NCBI GenBank assembly: GCA_021464245.1
Contig: JADCRB010000104.1
Location: 1,426,001 to 1,490,000, forward strand
Source of the DNA: Carallia brachiata
Taxonomy: Eukaryota; Streptophyta; Magnoliopsida; Malpighiales; Rhizophoraceae
Direction of reading: 5' to 3'
Length of the DNA stretch: 64,000 bases
Shown here: positions 25,061-37,138 of the stretch, in pieces
How positions within the stretch are numbered: position 1 is the first letter of the stretch
Layout of the letters: each line of letters starts with the position of its first letter
Position numbers and translations under genes: made by a program
Notes under the pieces: model-generated
Told to the model about the DNA's origin: nothing
The model's database searches: none
What the model saw: only the letters and a program-made list of their open reading frames with translations

Positions 25061-25557
25061 AAAATAATATGAAGAATTTGATTAAGAGTAAAAGACAAGT
25101 AATTCATCTAATATTTTTTTTTTTAAAAAAATTCATCTAATAATTACTATGTTATTTTTTTTAAATCTTCTTTCACCATATTACCTTATTTTAGAATGTG
25201 GCTGGCGCGTTAGTCACACTGCTTTCTTTGTTTGGTACAAAATTATAGAAATATCTAATATATTATATAAAAAATTCTTGGCATAAAATACTTTATATCA
25301 TGTAAATTTATTTTGCGTATTTATTGGTTGATATATAATGATTACGATAATTGTTGACCAACGAAGAAGAAGAATCTTGGAGAGGAATTAAAATTTAAAT
25401 AAGTGTATATAGACATATTTAGTGTCGTAAAAAAATATATAATTAATTAAATTATTTATTAATTTTTATTTAAATTTAATTTTTTTTACAATATAATCTT
25501 TCATACATTATAGTAATTTTATTATTATTTATGTGCATTTTACATAAATTTCTTCAC

Positions 25558-25692
25558 TTACATCTTAGGGACAATAAAAAAGCGTTGGATTGGAGCCCAC
25601 GGGGTTGTAGGTTGAGCGGACGCCGCTGGTACAGCCTCTGAAGCTGTCCTGGTTCCTCCAGCCGCCGCCGAAAACGTTTCCTGTTCCGCCAT
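25558..25692 (-). CDS. Unrecognised 44-codon ORF resembling an orphan first exon
   Basis: On the minus strand an ATG at 25692 in strong plant context (GGCGATGGCGG) opens a GC-rich reading frame, MAEQETFSAAAGGTR and on to RFFIVPKM, rich in Ala, Thr and Pro. It ends in TAA at 25558, but a consensus donor (AT|GTAAGTG) falls at 25561, so it looks like a first exon of 131 nt (25562-25692). The GC content stands out from the AT-rich surroundings. I found no downstream exon before the PITH gene and do not recognise the protein. It could be the stranded 5' end of a truncated or moved gene, or a chance ORF. Confidence 0.35.
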   Translation of the reverse strand: MAEQETFSAAAGGTRTASEAVPAASAQPTTPWAPIQRFFIVPKM

Positions 25693-25699
25693 CGCCGTC

Positions 25700-28051
25700 T
25701 GTCGCCGGCTCCACCACTGGATCTACTTGGTTTGTTGTTTTGTTGTTCTGGTCCGAGTCTGTTTTGCTGTTGTATATATTTGGATGTGCTTGGATCGTTT
25801 TTCATTTTACAAATGAGGTCATGTACTGTTTATGTGTTTTTTTTTTGGTCCTGTAGTATAGTGTTAGTGGAAATCGCTGCCGTACATAACCGACTGTTTT
25901 TCGTTGTAAGTCCGCTGCTGGGCAGTTCATTTGTCTTTGGCAGCTTACTTCAATTAATCCAGTAGGCATTTTCACAGTAAAATTTTGTCTAAATGGACTT
26001 CAACCTCACTTAGTAAATGATATTTAGACCATATGTATTTATAAGCTTTTAGTGTCGTTTAATTTTTTTTTCTAAAATTTTGATATTCAGAAATTTATTG
26101 GATCATACTAATTCGATTCGAATTGAATGGACTCAGTAAAAGAGATAAAATTCTCACAATGGTCATTTTCTCCGTATGCAATACTCGAATAAAAGATCTT
26201 ATTTTAAGGAGAATTAAATTTTTTATCACTTAAACTAACAAATGTCAGTCATTTAATTTTCCTTTATACAAGTTATTCCAATGTCGTTGTATCGGACTTA
26301 TATACGAAATTCGGTTTAATTAATGCATCATTTTCTTTCGTTCAAAAAACACAAAGGAAAAACCCATATATAACACGTAATGCACAAAGAGAAAGCGGGA
26401 GCAACTAACATTCTCAAAACTAAAAATAGATAAATAAATAATCCAAATTTTTAACGTCTCGCCGTCTTCATTCTGCAAGGCCAAACCAACATGAAAATTG
26501 AAAGAATTTCTAATTTGAATTTTTTTATAAGTATAATTTATTTATAATATTATATTATATAATAAATAAATTTAATTAAAATAAATAAAATATATTTATA
26601 TAATTTAAAATTACAAATAACTTAAATTTATATAAATAAATAAATAAAAATAACAAGTACCGAAGTAAAATCACAACGTCACAAAAAGAAAAGATAAGGA
26701 GAAAAGAAGAGATGATGGAGCCAGTGAGGCAGTGCCACAGCTCAAAGCGGCAAAAAAATCACTCAACTCGACTCCAGTCATAGTAATTACAAAACTTTGT
26801 GACTTATTGTTTAAATTATTTAAAATTAAAATAATTAAAATTCCAATAATTTAAAATTGAAATTACTCGAATTTACTCATTTAAACCTCAAATAACTTGT
26901 TTTCAAAATCCGAATAACTCTTTTCCAAAACCTAAGAAATAAAAAACTTAATATATCTTATACTTAATATAAATGGAAATTCGAAACATAGGAGATGTTT
27001 TCCTTTTTGATAAACCTGTAATTTAAAAAGTACTTAATTTTTAGTATTTTAATTAATATTTTAAATATAATAAAAATAATAAATTTTATAATAAAAATTA
27101 AAAATTATTAATTTTAATTATCAATATTATTAATTTTATTACAAAAATTATCTATTTTATTTTATTTAAAATATCTAAAACACTAAAAACCAAACACACA
27201 CAATATTTGGTCAATTTTTTTTTTAATCATTTGTTTAACTATGTCAGGCTCCCAACATGCGTCTTTCATGGTCATTTATTTAACTACGTCAGATTATTTT
27301 TATTAAATTTTGAACTCTAGACGTTCTCAATGCGATTGACAATTTGGAAAGAAAAAGAAAAAAAAATATTTTATATTTATTTTTTTATTAATTTAAATAA
27401 TTATTTTTTACTTTTTTTTTATAAATTACTATTTATTTTTTTACAACTTTCTAATCATTACTTTTTATCAATTATAATATTGTTATTACCATACAATTTT
27501 CTATTCATTTTTTTTTTCTATTTACTTTCTTAATATCCAATCACACTGTATAGGTAAAGACTCAACTACTATCTGAAATGATAGTTCAATATTAAGTTGA
27601 TATATTTTTACGCTGTAAATTTCGAGTTCGAACATTTATGTTTGTGCTCCCTCGTGACCGACCCATGATATGAATTGTTTCAAGTATAAGTAATGATATA
27701 CAATGTTGGGTTCAAGTTCATTCACTGAGGTTCTAATTATGAAATTACACTTAATTTTATTAGTATTTAAAAATTAAATCAAGTAGATTAATCCTTTTAA
27801 AATTATTCAACGATACTTTAATAAATAAAAATTATTCTAATTCTAAAATAAGAATCTAATAACTAATAGGCCTAATAAAATATTTTTTCCCGATAAAAAA
27901 AAAAAAGTGAAGAATCAGCCCAATTGTGCACTCAACCTAATATTTTCTCAATTAAAAGTACCCAACACTCAAAAGCATTCAAACCTGAAATAACTACTCT
28001 CTCTCCACTTGTCTTCACCGCTGACCCCATCAAGAAAACAGAGCAACAGAG
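25700..28051. other. AT-rich intergenic region upstream of RPI
   Basis: No gene was recognised. A segment at about 26060-26270 resembles 205-400 (shared TTTATTGGAT, TAATT, GACTCA and TTCTCA spacing), so it is probably a dispersed repeat. Very AT-rich low-complexity DNA fills 26520-27540. The RPI promoter must lie at the right end, but no convincing TATA box was seen. Confidence 0.5.
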
Positions 28052-28903
28052 ATGGCCGCCTCCTTATCCCTCTTGTCCCCTCCCTCCACCTCATTCTCCT
28101 CCAAGCTCTGCAACCTTAACCTACGCACCCCATCCCTTATCCTGCGCACACCCTCCACCACCAAACTCTTCTCCGTCAAAGCCCAATCCGCTCCCGTTCT
28201 CACCCAAGATGACCTCAAGAAACTCGCCGCCGACAAGGCCGTCGAGTACGTCAAATCCGGCATGGTCCTCGGCCTCGGCACCGGCTCCACCGCCGCCTTC
28301 GTCGTATCGAAGATCGGAGACCTCTTGAAATCCGGCGAATTAACCAACATTATCGGCGTGCCTACCTCAAAACGGACAGAAGAGCAAGCCCGCTCTGTGG
28401 GTATTCCTCTTTCCGTCCTCGACGACCACCCCCACATCGACCTCGCCATCGACGGCGCCGACGAAGTCGATCCAGATCTCAATTTAGTCAAAGGACGTGG
28501 CGGGGCCCTCCTGCGGGAGAAGATGGTGGAAGCGGCGTCCGATAAGTTCGTGGTCGTCGCCGACGAGACCAAACTCGTAAAGGGCCTCGGCGGCAGCAGG
28601 CTGGCGATGCCGGTGGAGGTAGTGCAGTTTTGCTGGAAGTACAATTTGTTGAGATTGAAAGAATTATTTAAAGAAGAAGGCTGTGAAGCGAAACTGAGAG
28701 TGACGGAAAACGGCCAGCCGTACGTCACCGATAACTCGAATTACATTGTGGATTTATACTTTGAAAGTCCGATTCGAGATGGGTATGCTGCCGGGAAGGA
28801 GATTTCGGCGTTTGAAGGGGTTGTGGAACATGGGTTGTTCTTGGATATGGCGACGGCTGCCATTATTGCTGGAAAGAGCGGAGTGGAAGTGAAGAGCAAG
28901 TGA
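28052..28903 (+). CDS. RPI3: Ribose-5-phosphate isomerase A, plastid
   Basis: This is a single intronless exon of 283 codons. The enzyme interconverts ribose 5-phosphate and ribulose 5-phosphate in the Calvin cycle and the oxidative pentose phosphate pathway. Residues 1 to about 45 are rich in Ser, Leu and Pro with few acidic residues, fitting a plastid transit peptide. Mature motifs are all present: GLGTGST (74-80, phosphate loop), IDGADEVD (133-140, with the catalytic aspartates), KGRGGALLREK (147-157, with the catalytic Glu and Lys) and VVEHGLF (257-263). The first two thirds use G/C-ending codons strongly, unlike the AT-rich flanks. This leaves long antisense ORFs that are artefacts. It matches the Arabidopsis chloroplast form At3g04790 (RPI3). 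It is divergent from the PITH gene, which also neighbours it in Arabidopsis. Confidence 0.97.
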   Translation: MAASLSLLSPPSTSFSSKLCNLNLRTPSLILRTPSTTKLFSVKAQSAPVLTQDDLKKLAADKAVEYVKSGMVLGLGTGSTAAFVVSKIGDLLKSGELTNIIGVPTSKRTEEQARSVGIPLSVLDDHPHIDLAIDGADEVDPDLNLVKGRGGALLREKMVEAASDKFVVVADETKLVKGLGGSRLAMPVEVVQFCWKYNLLRLKELFKEEGCEAKLRVTENGQPYVTDNSNYIVDLYFESPIRDGYAAGKEISAFEGVVEHGLFLDMATAAIIAGKSGVEVKSK

Positions 28904-30900
28904 AAATTTTCCAAGTCTATAGGTGAAAGCTTGAAACTTTATCGTACCATTTTGCTTGCTTTTGTTTATTATAGTTGTTGTATTATTTTCCATTGATTCT
29001 GAGATGAAAACTTGATAGAAATTTTGTTGTGCTCTCTGACTTTGTGAATTTGATAGAAAATTTGCTCATTAAATAGGAGTGGAGTTGCGAAAATAATTGG
29101 GAAATGAAGGAACTATTCATGCCAAAAAGAATTGAGCTACGTTGCACTATCATAACCATTGAATGTACATTTGTTGTTCCAACATTCATTGCAATCATGA
29201 TGATGATCTAAAGACTAAAAATCTACATCGGTTCATGATAGTGTAATGTGTGGGTTTACGTCTATAAATTGTGCAAATTTACTACGTCTATGTAACTTTA
29301 CCGTATTGAGTTTATGGGCATGACGGCATTATTTTCATGGTACTTTGATTTCATTGGAAATTTGGCTCCTGTTATCGGGCAATTTATTTTTGCCCCATTG
29401 CTGTGGTTGTTGTCTATGATGAAGAATATGTAGAGGTACACCATTGAATTCTCGTATACATTGAAATGTGACTGAAAGTGCTTTTCTTTCCATGTTATCC
29501 CAATCTTGTTGTAGCCATTTGGACTTTTCAAAGTTGAGAACTTTTGATCACGTTGAATCCCAAACTTGATACTGCTAGCCCAGTACTTTGGCTACTGCTA
29601 GTTCATTAGTGACTTGACTATCAATACATACTGAGTGCCCACGTATTGTGAGTCTGGTTATAAACTGGCTGGTGTTGCGTGTCTCACCTTAGATTATTAA
29701 TACTAACTTACTAAGAGTCATCTTTTAGAGTGCAAAAAATGATTTAGTGATGTTATGTCCTTTCTTCAAGAATGAGTAGGAGTGTACTTGGGAATTGAAC
29801 TCTATGATTGTAAGTTGTTCTGTAATTGTTATCTCTTTCAGAATGCACAATTCATTAGTCTTATAGGGCTTCAACTGTTTCACCTTGTGTTTCCGGTCTC
29901 TCTCCCTCTCTCTTCAATCTCTCTCTCTCTCACACACACCCCCCCGTCCCCCCAAAAAAAAAAACCACCCACCATTGTGCTTTAAAATGTTATCTTTTGA
30001 TCTCTGGTGCAATTGTTTAGTTGTGACCCTGATTGGCTGCCCCTGTCTTGATTGTTTTCTCGAGTGATCTTCTCTGTTGAACACACGGTTTTTAGCATGC
30101 TGCTGAGGAACAATGTGAATAGAAGATTTCTTGTGCATATATGACTAACGTGGGGTTCATAACTTGTGGTTGGTCTTCTGCTATTAAGTCCAAATCCAAT
30201 TCTAAATTCCTTATTTCTTCTTTTACTGCTCGAGTTCTTTGAGTATATCAATTAGCAAAGTGGGATGTCATTAGTTTATTTGGGTTCTTAAAATTTAATT
30301 CAGAAGTTGAAGAGATTACATCTAAATGCAGGAAAAAAAATATATATGCTCAATGTGCTCTTTAGTCTCTATACAGAACACCACCTAGGCCTCTTCTGTG
30401 CGTTATCGTACAAAACCGATTTTATTCACGAAAGTGATGAAAACAGTAGAGGAATGTTAAGCCAAGTGAATATCATTAATAATGATAAGCTCTCGCATGG
30501 TGAAACTAAAAGTTGGCCAGCCTGTCTTTACTAAGTTACTAAGTCACGCGGCGTGGAATCAACCAATTTATGAAAATACGAGAAGTCCATCTTATTTAGG
30601 TGGTTTTATGAGATAGATCATAAAGGACATAGCATTTAATTGGGTTTTTTTTTTTTTTGGCATTTGATTGTTTTCGGCCGTGAAGGATTCAACATTTTCC
30701 GTTTCGAGCCTTACGTCCTATGTTGGATTTTCCTTGTTTAAGAGCTTATAATATTTAGAATGGGTCATTTGCATTAAAATAGTCAAGACTCACTGATGAA
30801 TTGGTCTACAATCAACTTTTTATAGTCGGACAGAGCAGAAAACAACATGCAGACTAAAGGCATCAGAAAGCAAGGGTTTTTTTTTTTTTTTTTAATTAGG
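28904..30900. other. 3' flank of RPI and intergenic DNA
   Basis: The RPI 3' UTR probably ends near 29040. A CT/CA repeat followed by short C and A runs lies at 29899-29964. ORFs here (29298-29531, 29782-30251) have no recognisable content and partly read the simple repeat. Confidence 0.5.
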
Positions 30901-32878
30901 AAATTCATTAAATAGTAAACTATACAATGAAAATAATTATTTTTATTTTCATAAATTTCATACTTTCATTCTTAAAATTAAAATTTGAAATCTTGAAAAT
31001 AAAAGTCTAAACTCTTAGACTACTAAAGAGTCATGGGGATAAAATTCAGACCCCTAAAAAAAGTAACACCTCATAAATAAGCGAGATAACAAGAAAACAC
31101 GGAAGAGGCGTACAAGTCTTAGTGCGAGAACTGAACTGAACCTTGGGGAAGAGAAAAAAGGGTTTCTACTATAACGAAATCATACATCAATGGTCAGGAC
31201 GTATTCCACAATAAAACAAATCCAATATTAACAACGATTAAACTCCTCTAGTTTCAGGAGCTCAATCTAAATGGATGATCCTTTCTCTCTCAGTTTAGTG
31301 CATCTTGACAAAGATACAGAAGCACAAATATAGTGCATCGGAAGAAAAATTTAGACCTCATAAACCATCAACTTAGAAATTCAATCTAAGAACTTCACCA
31401 GAAAAACAAAAGAAAGATAAACAGAACACCAAGCAATATGCATATGCTTAGACACGCAGATGCAGAAAAAGGAAGCACCATCAGACATTTCACAACAGAT
31501 TTTATGACATCAGTATAACAAGAAGACCCCCAAAAAAAAAGAGAGAGAGAGAACTTACAAATACAGGCCAAAAGGTCAAGGAACTTGCGTTAACGTGCCA
31601 AAAGAAGAACACCAGGGGCTTTTAAGGAATCCCACATGATTACTTATTTTAGTCATTAACGGAAATGGGCGCTGGATGTTCCACAGCCAATCATCCTTGG
31701 TATGATTATTGATTATCAACTACAAGATCAAGTCCAAACCCGAGAATTTCCCAGCGAACAAACACAGTAGCCTTCAGCACAACCATAAAAAGAACCCTTT
31801 CATACATGAAATCCAACTTCTTTCGTTCTCAAGATTAATGCAATACACTCTTACTAAACTATGGACAATCTTTGTTGTCATTTTCAAAGCAGCCATTCCT
31901 TTGACATAAATTTGCCAAAAGCCAACTGCAAGAAAACCTTCACCACAGAACATTTCACAAAATCCACTCATTCAGCATAGCTGTAAGACTGTAAATGAAA
32001 AATGTATAAATGGAAAGCCAAAAAGAATTTCTTATCCCCGAAAGATGAAAAAGAATCATACGATGACAGCCTATATAATGTCCCACAAAACATCTACACA
32101 ATGAGAAAGCTGCTTCCAAAACAAGATAAAAGACAATAAATTCAGATATCTTCCAATCATTAAGCTAGAAGAAGTTCAGAAGAAAACATCAATAAAATCT
32201 CCTAAAGAAAACCCTCATCTGATCTCACCTCACAACCTTCGCTTCATCAACATAAGCCTCAAAAAGACATCCACAATGATAGGCATGTGATCTATAGCAT
32301 AATTGCATAAGTTCTCAGGACACAAATATCATTATATCACACAAGCTATCGGGCCAAAAACACCTGCAGCAAAGTCCACCACAAGCCCAAAAAGAAGAAA
32401 AAGAGGCATTCCTCGTACACGAGAGTCCCCCACTCCCCCATCTCGGGCATATGTCCTCCAAGTCACAGTGCAGTAACCTTACAGTTACACCAAAACTCGT
32501 CATAAGAACTCAAAACAAAATTTACAGAAACTATCAAAAACCATGACAACTTATATTTTGCAGCACACAGATTTGCGGGTTTTGGCAGTTAAATCAATTC
32601 CACCAACCAGGAAGATGTTAAGAAGATAGGCCAGAAGAACATATTGGTATCACAAGGTAACAATTCTCTCCATCAAACCACAATCACATCAAACAAAAAA
32701 ATATAACGAAGAAAATCCAATCAATTAGACACCTTCTATATAACAAGATTAAAACTACACAAAGTGTTTGGCTCATTTACGGCCAATCCAATAACTCAGG
32801 AAGAACTTATTCAAAATTTTGCATCAACCAGATGTCAAGTCAATTCAGCAGATAGAATTACACCAAATTTTCATTCAT
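30901..32878 (-). other. Region downstream of TIM23, possibly its long 3' UTR
   Basis: From about 31100 to 32878 the plus strand is rich in A and C, so the minus strand is T/G-rich, as plant introns and UTRs are in transcript sense. The TIM23 3' UTR begins at 32878 and may extend well into this region. I saw no coding exon, and the 62-residue ORF at 32315-32503 is not recognisable. A GA repeat lies near 31541-31552. Confidence 0.35.
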
Positions 32879-33421
32879 TTATATGGGCACGTATCTCTTA
32901 ACCGCCTGCTTCCCGGCCACCGCAGCAGCCGCCGCGATCCCTCCAATGGCTCCGGCAATAGCAGCGGATCGCGGCCCTCTCGCCGCCCGATAAATCGCAC
33001 CGGTCGTGAGGCCAGCGAGCGCCGTGTTGACCAAGTCATCGGTGTCCCTCCAGTGAATCAAAGCGCTCTCAATCCCGGCAAACATCAGCCCCAAAACGCC
33101 CAAATTGTTCCCGAATTTCCGACCCGCATGCCCGCCCGAATTCAGAACACGATTGACCCTCAATTTCAAGGAGTCTCCGGCCTCGGCGGCCAGGATTCCG
33201 TCGACGGATCCCTTGGCGCCGCCGAGAATCGCACCGGACAAATACCCAGTTCCGGTGTAGTACTGGAGGTTCTCCCCCCAGCTCCGCCGCTGGCGGGCGG
33301 CCTCCTCCTGAAAAAGAAACTCCGGCGAGGTGGGAAGGTTATACAGGCTTTGAGCCGGCACGTTGTAGAGATCCTGATACGGGTGGTACTTCCTGAACTT
33401 CTGGTCCCTTGTTTCCGCCAT
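32879..33421 (-). CDS. TIM23: Mitochondrial import inner membrane translocase subunit TIM23
   Basis: An intronless ORF of 180 codons, typical of plant TIM23 (about 180-190). TIM23 forms the channel of the presequence translocase in the mitochondrial inner membrane. The first 70 residues are hydrophilic (opening [20 protein letters not shown]), and the rest is the Tim17/22/23 domain with about four Gly/Ala-rich membrane segments. Visible pieces are [13 protein letters not shown], a segment ending [15 protein letters not shown], the conserved [20 protein letters not shown], and a final Ala-rich helix. The middle RxxxD...GxxxG pattern is the PRAT-family signature. The reading frame is GC-rich, and a 201-codon antisense ORF over it is an artefact. 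It corresponds to At3g04800 (TIM23-3) by position next to RPI. The start at 33421 is the only ATG giving the family N-terminus. Confidence 0.95.
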   Translation of the reverse strand: MAETRDQKFRKYHPYQDLYNVPAQSLYNLPTSPEFLFQEEAARQRRSWGENLQYYTGTGYLSGAILGGAKGSVDGILAAEAGDSLKLRVNRVLNSGGHAGRKFGNNLGVLGLMFAGIESALIHWRDTDDLVNTALAGLTTGAIYRAARGPRSAAIAGAIGGIAAAAAVAGKQAVKRYVPI

Positions 33422-36400
33422 TGACGACCAAGACTTCTAGAGAGAGAAAAAAAACAAATTTGTTGGGTCTTTTTTGCCTTTTTTAGAGAGAGAAAGGCGG
33501 CGGCTCTTATATGTTATAAAAATAATTTCTCTTTGGTGGCTTAGGAAGATATTTATATAATTATTTTTATTTTTATTTTTATTTTTATGTTAATATTATT
33601 GATATTTTGGTTTTTTTTTTAAAAAAAAAAAAAAGGAGAGGCGGTGGGTTTAAGAAGAGGGTTTAACAAGTAATTAGGGTTTATAGGCTGACTTGGCCTT
33701 CAAGGAGGATTTTTAAGGCGAGCTGATTTGGCATTAATTTTAGTCCCAAACAAATATTGTAAATTTATAGTTATTGTTTTTAGTCCCAAATAAACACTGT
33801 AATTTTTCATATGGGTTCATTATTGTTACGTATATATTTTTTACTTTTTATACATAATTATAATTTGACTACAAATATTATGAATATAAATATAACGATC
33901 ATTTTATTGCAACATGAATGTATGTTTAGAGAGTTGAATAATACTAATGAAGGTATTTTAGTTTTCCCTTTTTTTTATTTTGAGATTTTCTCAATGCTTG
34001 TGGCAAATGGAATATATTTTTGTTCCAAAAGAAAAAAAAGGAAAATCTTGGTGTACAAATTAGAATATCTTGGAGCAAAACAAATAACAAGGAAACACGT
34101 TCTTTCAGTTCACATTTTTAAGCGAGACACAGATGGAAAAATAGTGATACAGAAAAAAAATTGAAAATTTGTTTTCTTTTTTTTTTGAAAATAGATAAGT
34201 AAAGATGGTACTCTATAAGTTTATCAAAGAGATTTATTTGAACCTCTCATTTGAAGTAAAATGTGGGTCGTTACTTTTAAATATGTCAACAGAACAAATC
34301 ACAACAAGTGTAATAAAAATCACCATAAAATTATTTGAGATTTTAAAAATTTAGAGTAAATTTAATCTCATTAATTAACTGTAAAGCCTGTGATTTCACA
34401 AAAAGCATTATTACAGCACCTGAAAAATTATGCGTGAAAACTTTATCCGATGCAACTGTCGTTTAAATTTTTACAACGACGTCTATAAATTTTTACAACA
34501 AAAAATAGAAATACATGAAAATATTTTTAATTTATAAAAAATAAAAATATCGTTATAAAAACTTAAATGATAATTACATTAGATAAAATTATTAAACACA
34601 ATTTTTTTTAGTGCTATAGCAATATTGTTTACAAAAATGCCATAAAAGTTCTAAGCACACCATGGATAGTTGAAAATTTGTTTTCTTTCAACAGGTCCAG
34701 CCAAAGTGAGCATTGCCCCAAAAGGAAGATTAGGGGCACCAGGAATATTCCAGACATTGAGGCAAGAAGACAACACGTGGGCGGTGCGCGTTACAGGAAA
34801 GAATCTGTGTTTTTTTAACAAGATGGGAAAACGGAGCAATATCTAGAAGGGAGTCATTATGCAGATATATTTAAAAATTATATAATTAATTTAATATTTT
34901 TTATTTTTTTAAATTTTAAGTAATTATTTATAATTTAATAATATAAATTATTACATATTTATTATATTTTTATTCATACGCATCCAGTTATCGCTTTTCT
35001 ATTGAGAGTCCCATCATGAAACATGGCAATTATGCAAGTGTGCAGTGGTCAATAATTACAACAATTTTTAAAGACAAATACCGAATTATAAATGTAATTT
35101 TTTAACTTTAGTAAAAAAAAAATCTAAATCTATTATATAAATTTAAATTTTTTTAACTATTTAAAGGATAGGTAATGAAAGAATTTTTTTTTTAAGATAT
35201 AAAAAAATAGATAGTGACATTCTATCAAAAAGTATTGTATCATGAGTTTCAATAAAAGTACTATAATTCTAATTAGTTATGAAAAGTTTAATATTAAAAT
35301 GATATAAGTTTGATTTCATTATACGTCACAATAAAATTAAGACATAAGGCTATATGATTGATAAATTTAATATTTATCATTAAATCCCAACATATAATAT
35401 AAAGAATCTATTCTTGGGTCGTCGTAAATAATCTATTCTTCGTCAATCGTTACACACACACACATTAAGCATTCTTATTTGGACTTGGGCCTCGGTTTAC
35501 TGCGCCTTTCTGGACACCAAAATGGGCACTCTACGGATAAATCTAGACATCATCTTAGTTTTCTCCTCTTGCTCTTTCAGCTCTTTTTATTTATAACCAT
35601 AAAAATAATATGCACCCGTTAAAGCCTATTGAATACCAGATTATATGCTTGAAGGTGAGGTATGGAACTTTAACCTTTTTTCTGATAAAAAAATATATTT
35701 TACCCGTTTTAACAAATAAAAGGAATAATGTCCACCTTAGTTGGAATTCAACTGGCTATTTACTGGATTCAATTTACCAAGGTTGAAATTCAAAATAATA
35801 ACGATAATAATAATTTTATACTTTTTTTTAAGCAATAGTTTTGAACCTCTTAAAATTAGCGAACTACTTCAAATTTAGTGACTTCTACCATCTTTTGTAC
35901 AAATTTGCCAGTTCAAGTTCGAGGGGCCCAAAACCAAGGCCCAATTCTTAAAAACACTCCACAGAAAGCCAAGTCTTGTAACTCTTGTTAGTCTAATGCA
36001 CAACCAAGACCAACTGACGGTGGCTACGATCACGCTTTTGGACCAAGAACTCAAGCCGACAGATTTTATTTATGATGATAATGTGATCGTAGCTGGACGT
36101 AGAATTAAATATAACAATAATTTGAATCGGCGTTTTATAAAAATATACTGGGAGTTGTTATTCAGAACATATGAAAATGAGTTTGAATTTGAATGTCCTA
36201 ATCGCAAATACCAAAAAAAAAAAACAACAATAATCACTGGTTTTTTTGAGCAACATAATCCCTGGTTATAGGATCAAAAATTTTCTATTTTGGACACAGA
36301 GAGCAAGAGAGCTTCATGGCATGTTGGTTCGTCCTGCAACTTCAGGTTCATGTTGGTAGGTCCAACTTTCAAAATTTTGTAGACCTATACCCTCAAAAAA

Positions 36401-36990
36401 TACTCATCATCAAGTAGTTATTAGTTTTGTTGGACAAAAATGAAATCGAGAATTCAACTCTCACCACACTCATCTCTTATTGTATGGATCTAACCTTTCT
36501 CAAGACCAAAAAAAAAAACCCATCATTTATGCATTGTTCTAGACACCATTAGTCCCAAGCTTCCCCGTTGAGGCATAAGGCTTTATAACACATACCATGG
36601 TTCTCAATACCATGTGAAGACACCCCCCCACCGTCCCCCACCCCCCTCTCCAAAATGGCTCCTAGCTGCTTCCTTAAATAATTGGTCCCATTCTCTGCAT
36701 GTTTTCACGTGTCTTGCTCCTGCCATTCTCTTGCTGTTAAACGCTCACCCCTCATCAGCATCATCAGCTACTGCATAGGAATTTAAAAGGACCCATATAA
36801 TACCCCAATAAAAGCAACAATAACTATGTATTATTTTTTTCTTGTCACCCCAATCTCACCTATGGCCAGTGCATACCATTTACTAATATTTATAGCACTG
36901 TATATAACACACCATATATATGTCTTATTGTCATTGATAAGATAGTGAGTTCACTTCCTTCGAAAAGAGTGTGATGACCTATCTTTTCCC
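33422..36990. other. Gene-poor region between TIM23 and the trihelix pseudogene
   Basis: Mostly AT-rich. Two imperfect direct repeats of about 45 bp (TAGTCCCAAA-CAAATA and TAGTCCCAAATAAACA, 33740-33805) lie near its left end. A hairpin-like element at 34430-34610 is listed separately. A member of a dispersed AT-rich repeat lies at about 34859-34990. No gene was recognised. Confidence 0.5.
34430..34610. mobile_element. Degenerate inverted-repeat element (MITE-like)
   Basis: The left arm (ACTTTATCCGATGCAACTGT and onward to CAACGACG) pairs imperfectly with the right arm, which reversed reads AATTTTATCTAATGTAATTA and onward. The match is about 43 bases at roughly 70 percent by eye. No coding capacity and no certain target duplication was found. 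Confidence 0.35.
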
Positions 36991-37138
36991 CCCTTCCAAT
37001 GTAGGACAAATCCTTGATAAATAAGAGAGAGAAAAAGAAATGGGGTTGTTAGCTTTTTTTTTTGTAGTTTATATTTACAATGAGAAAGGCAAGTAAAAAA
37101 CAAGCACAAAAAAAGACTATACTCAAAAGGAAAAAAAA

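Noticed and set aside
28030..28728. 232-codon ORF on the minus strand
   Set aside because: It lies wholly antisense to the intact RPI gene and results from G/C-ending codon use; no family features.
32819..33424. 201-codon ORF on the plus strand
   Set aside because: It is antisense to TIM23 and compositionally explained by that GC-rich gene.
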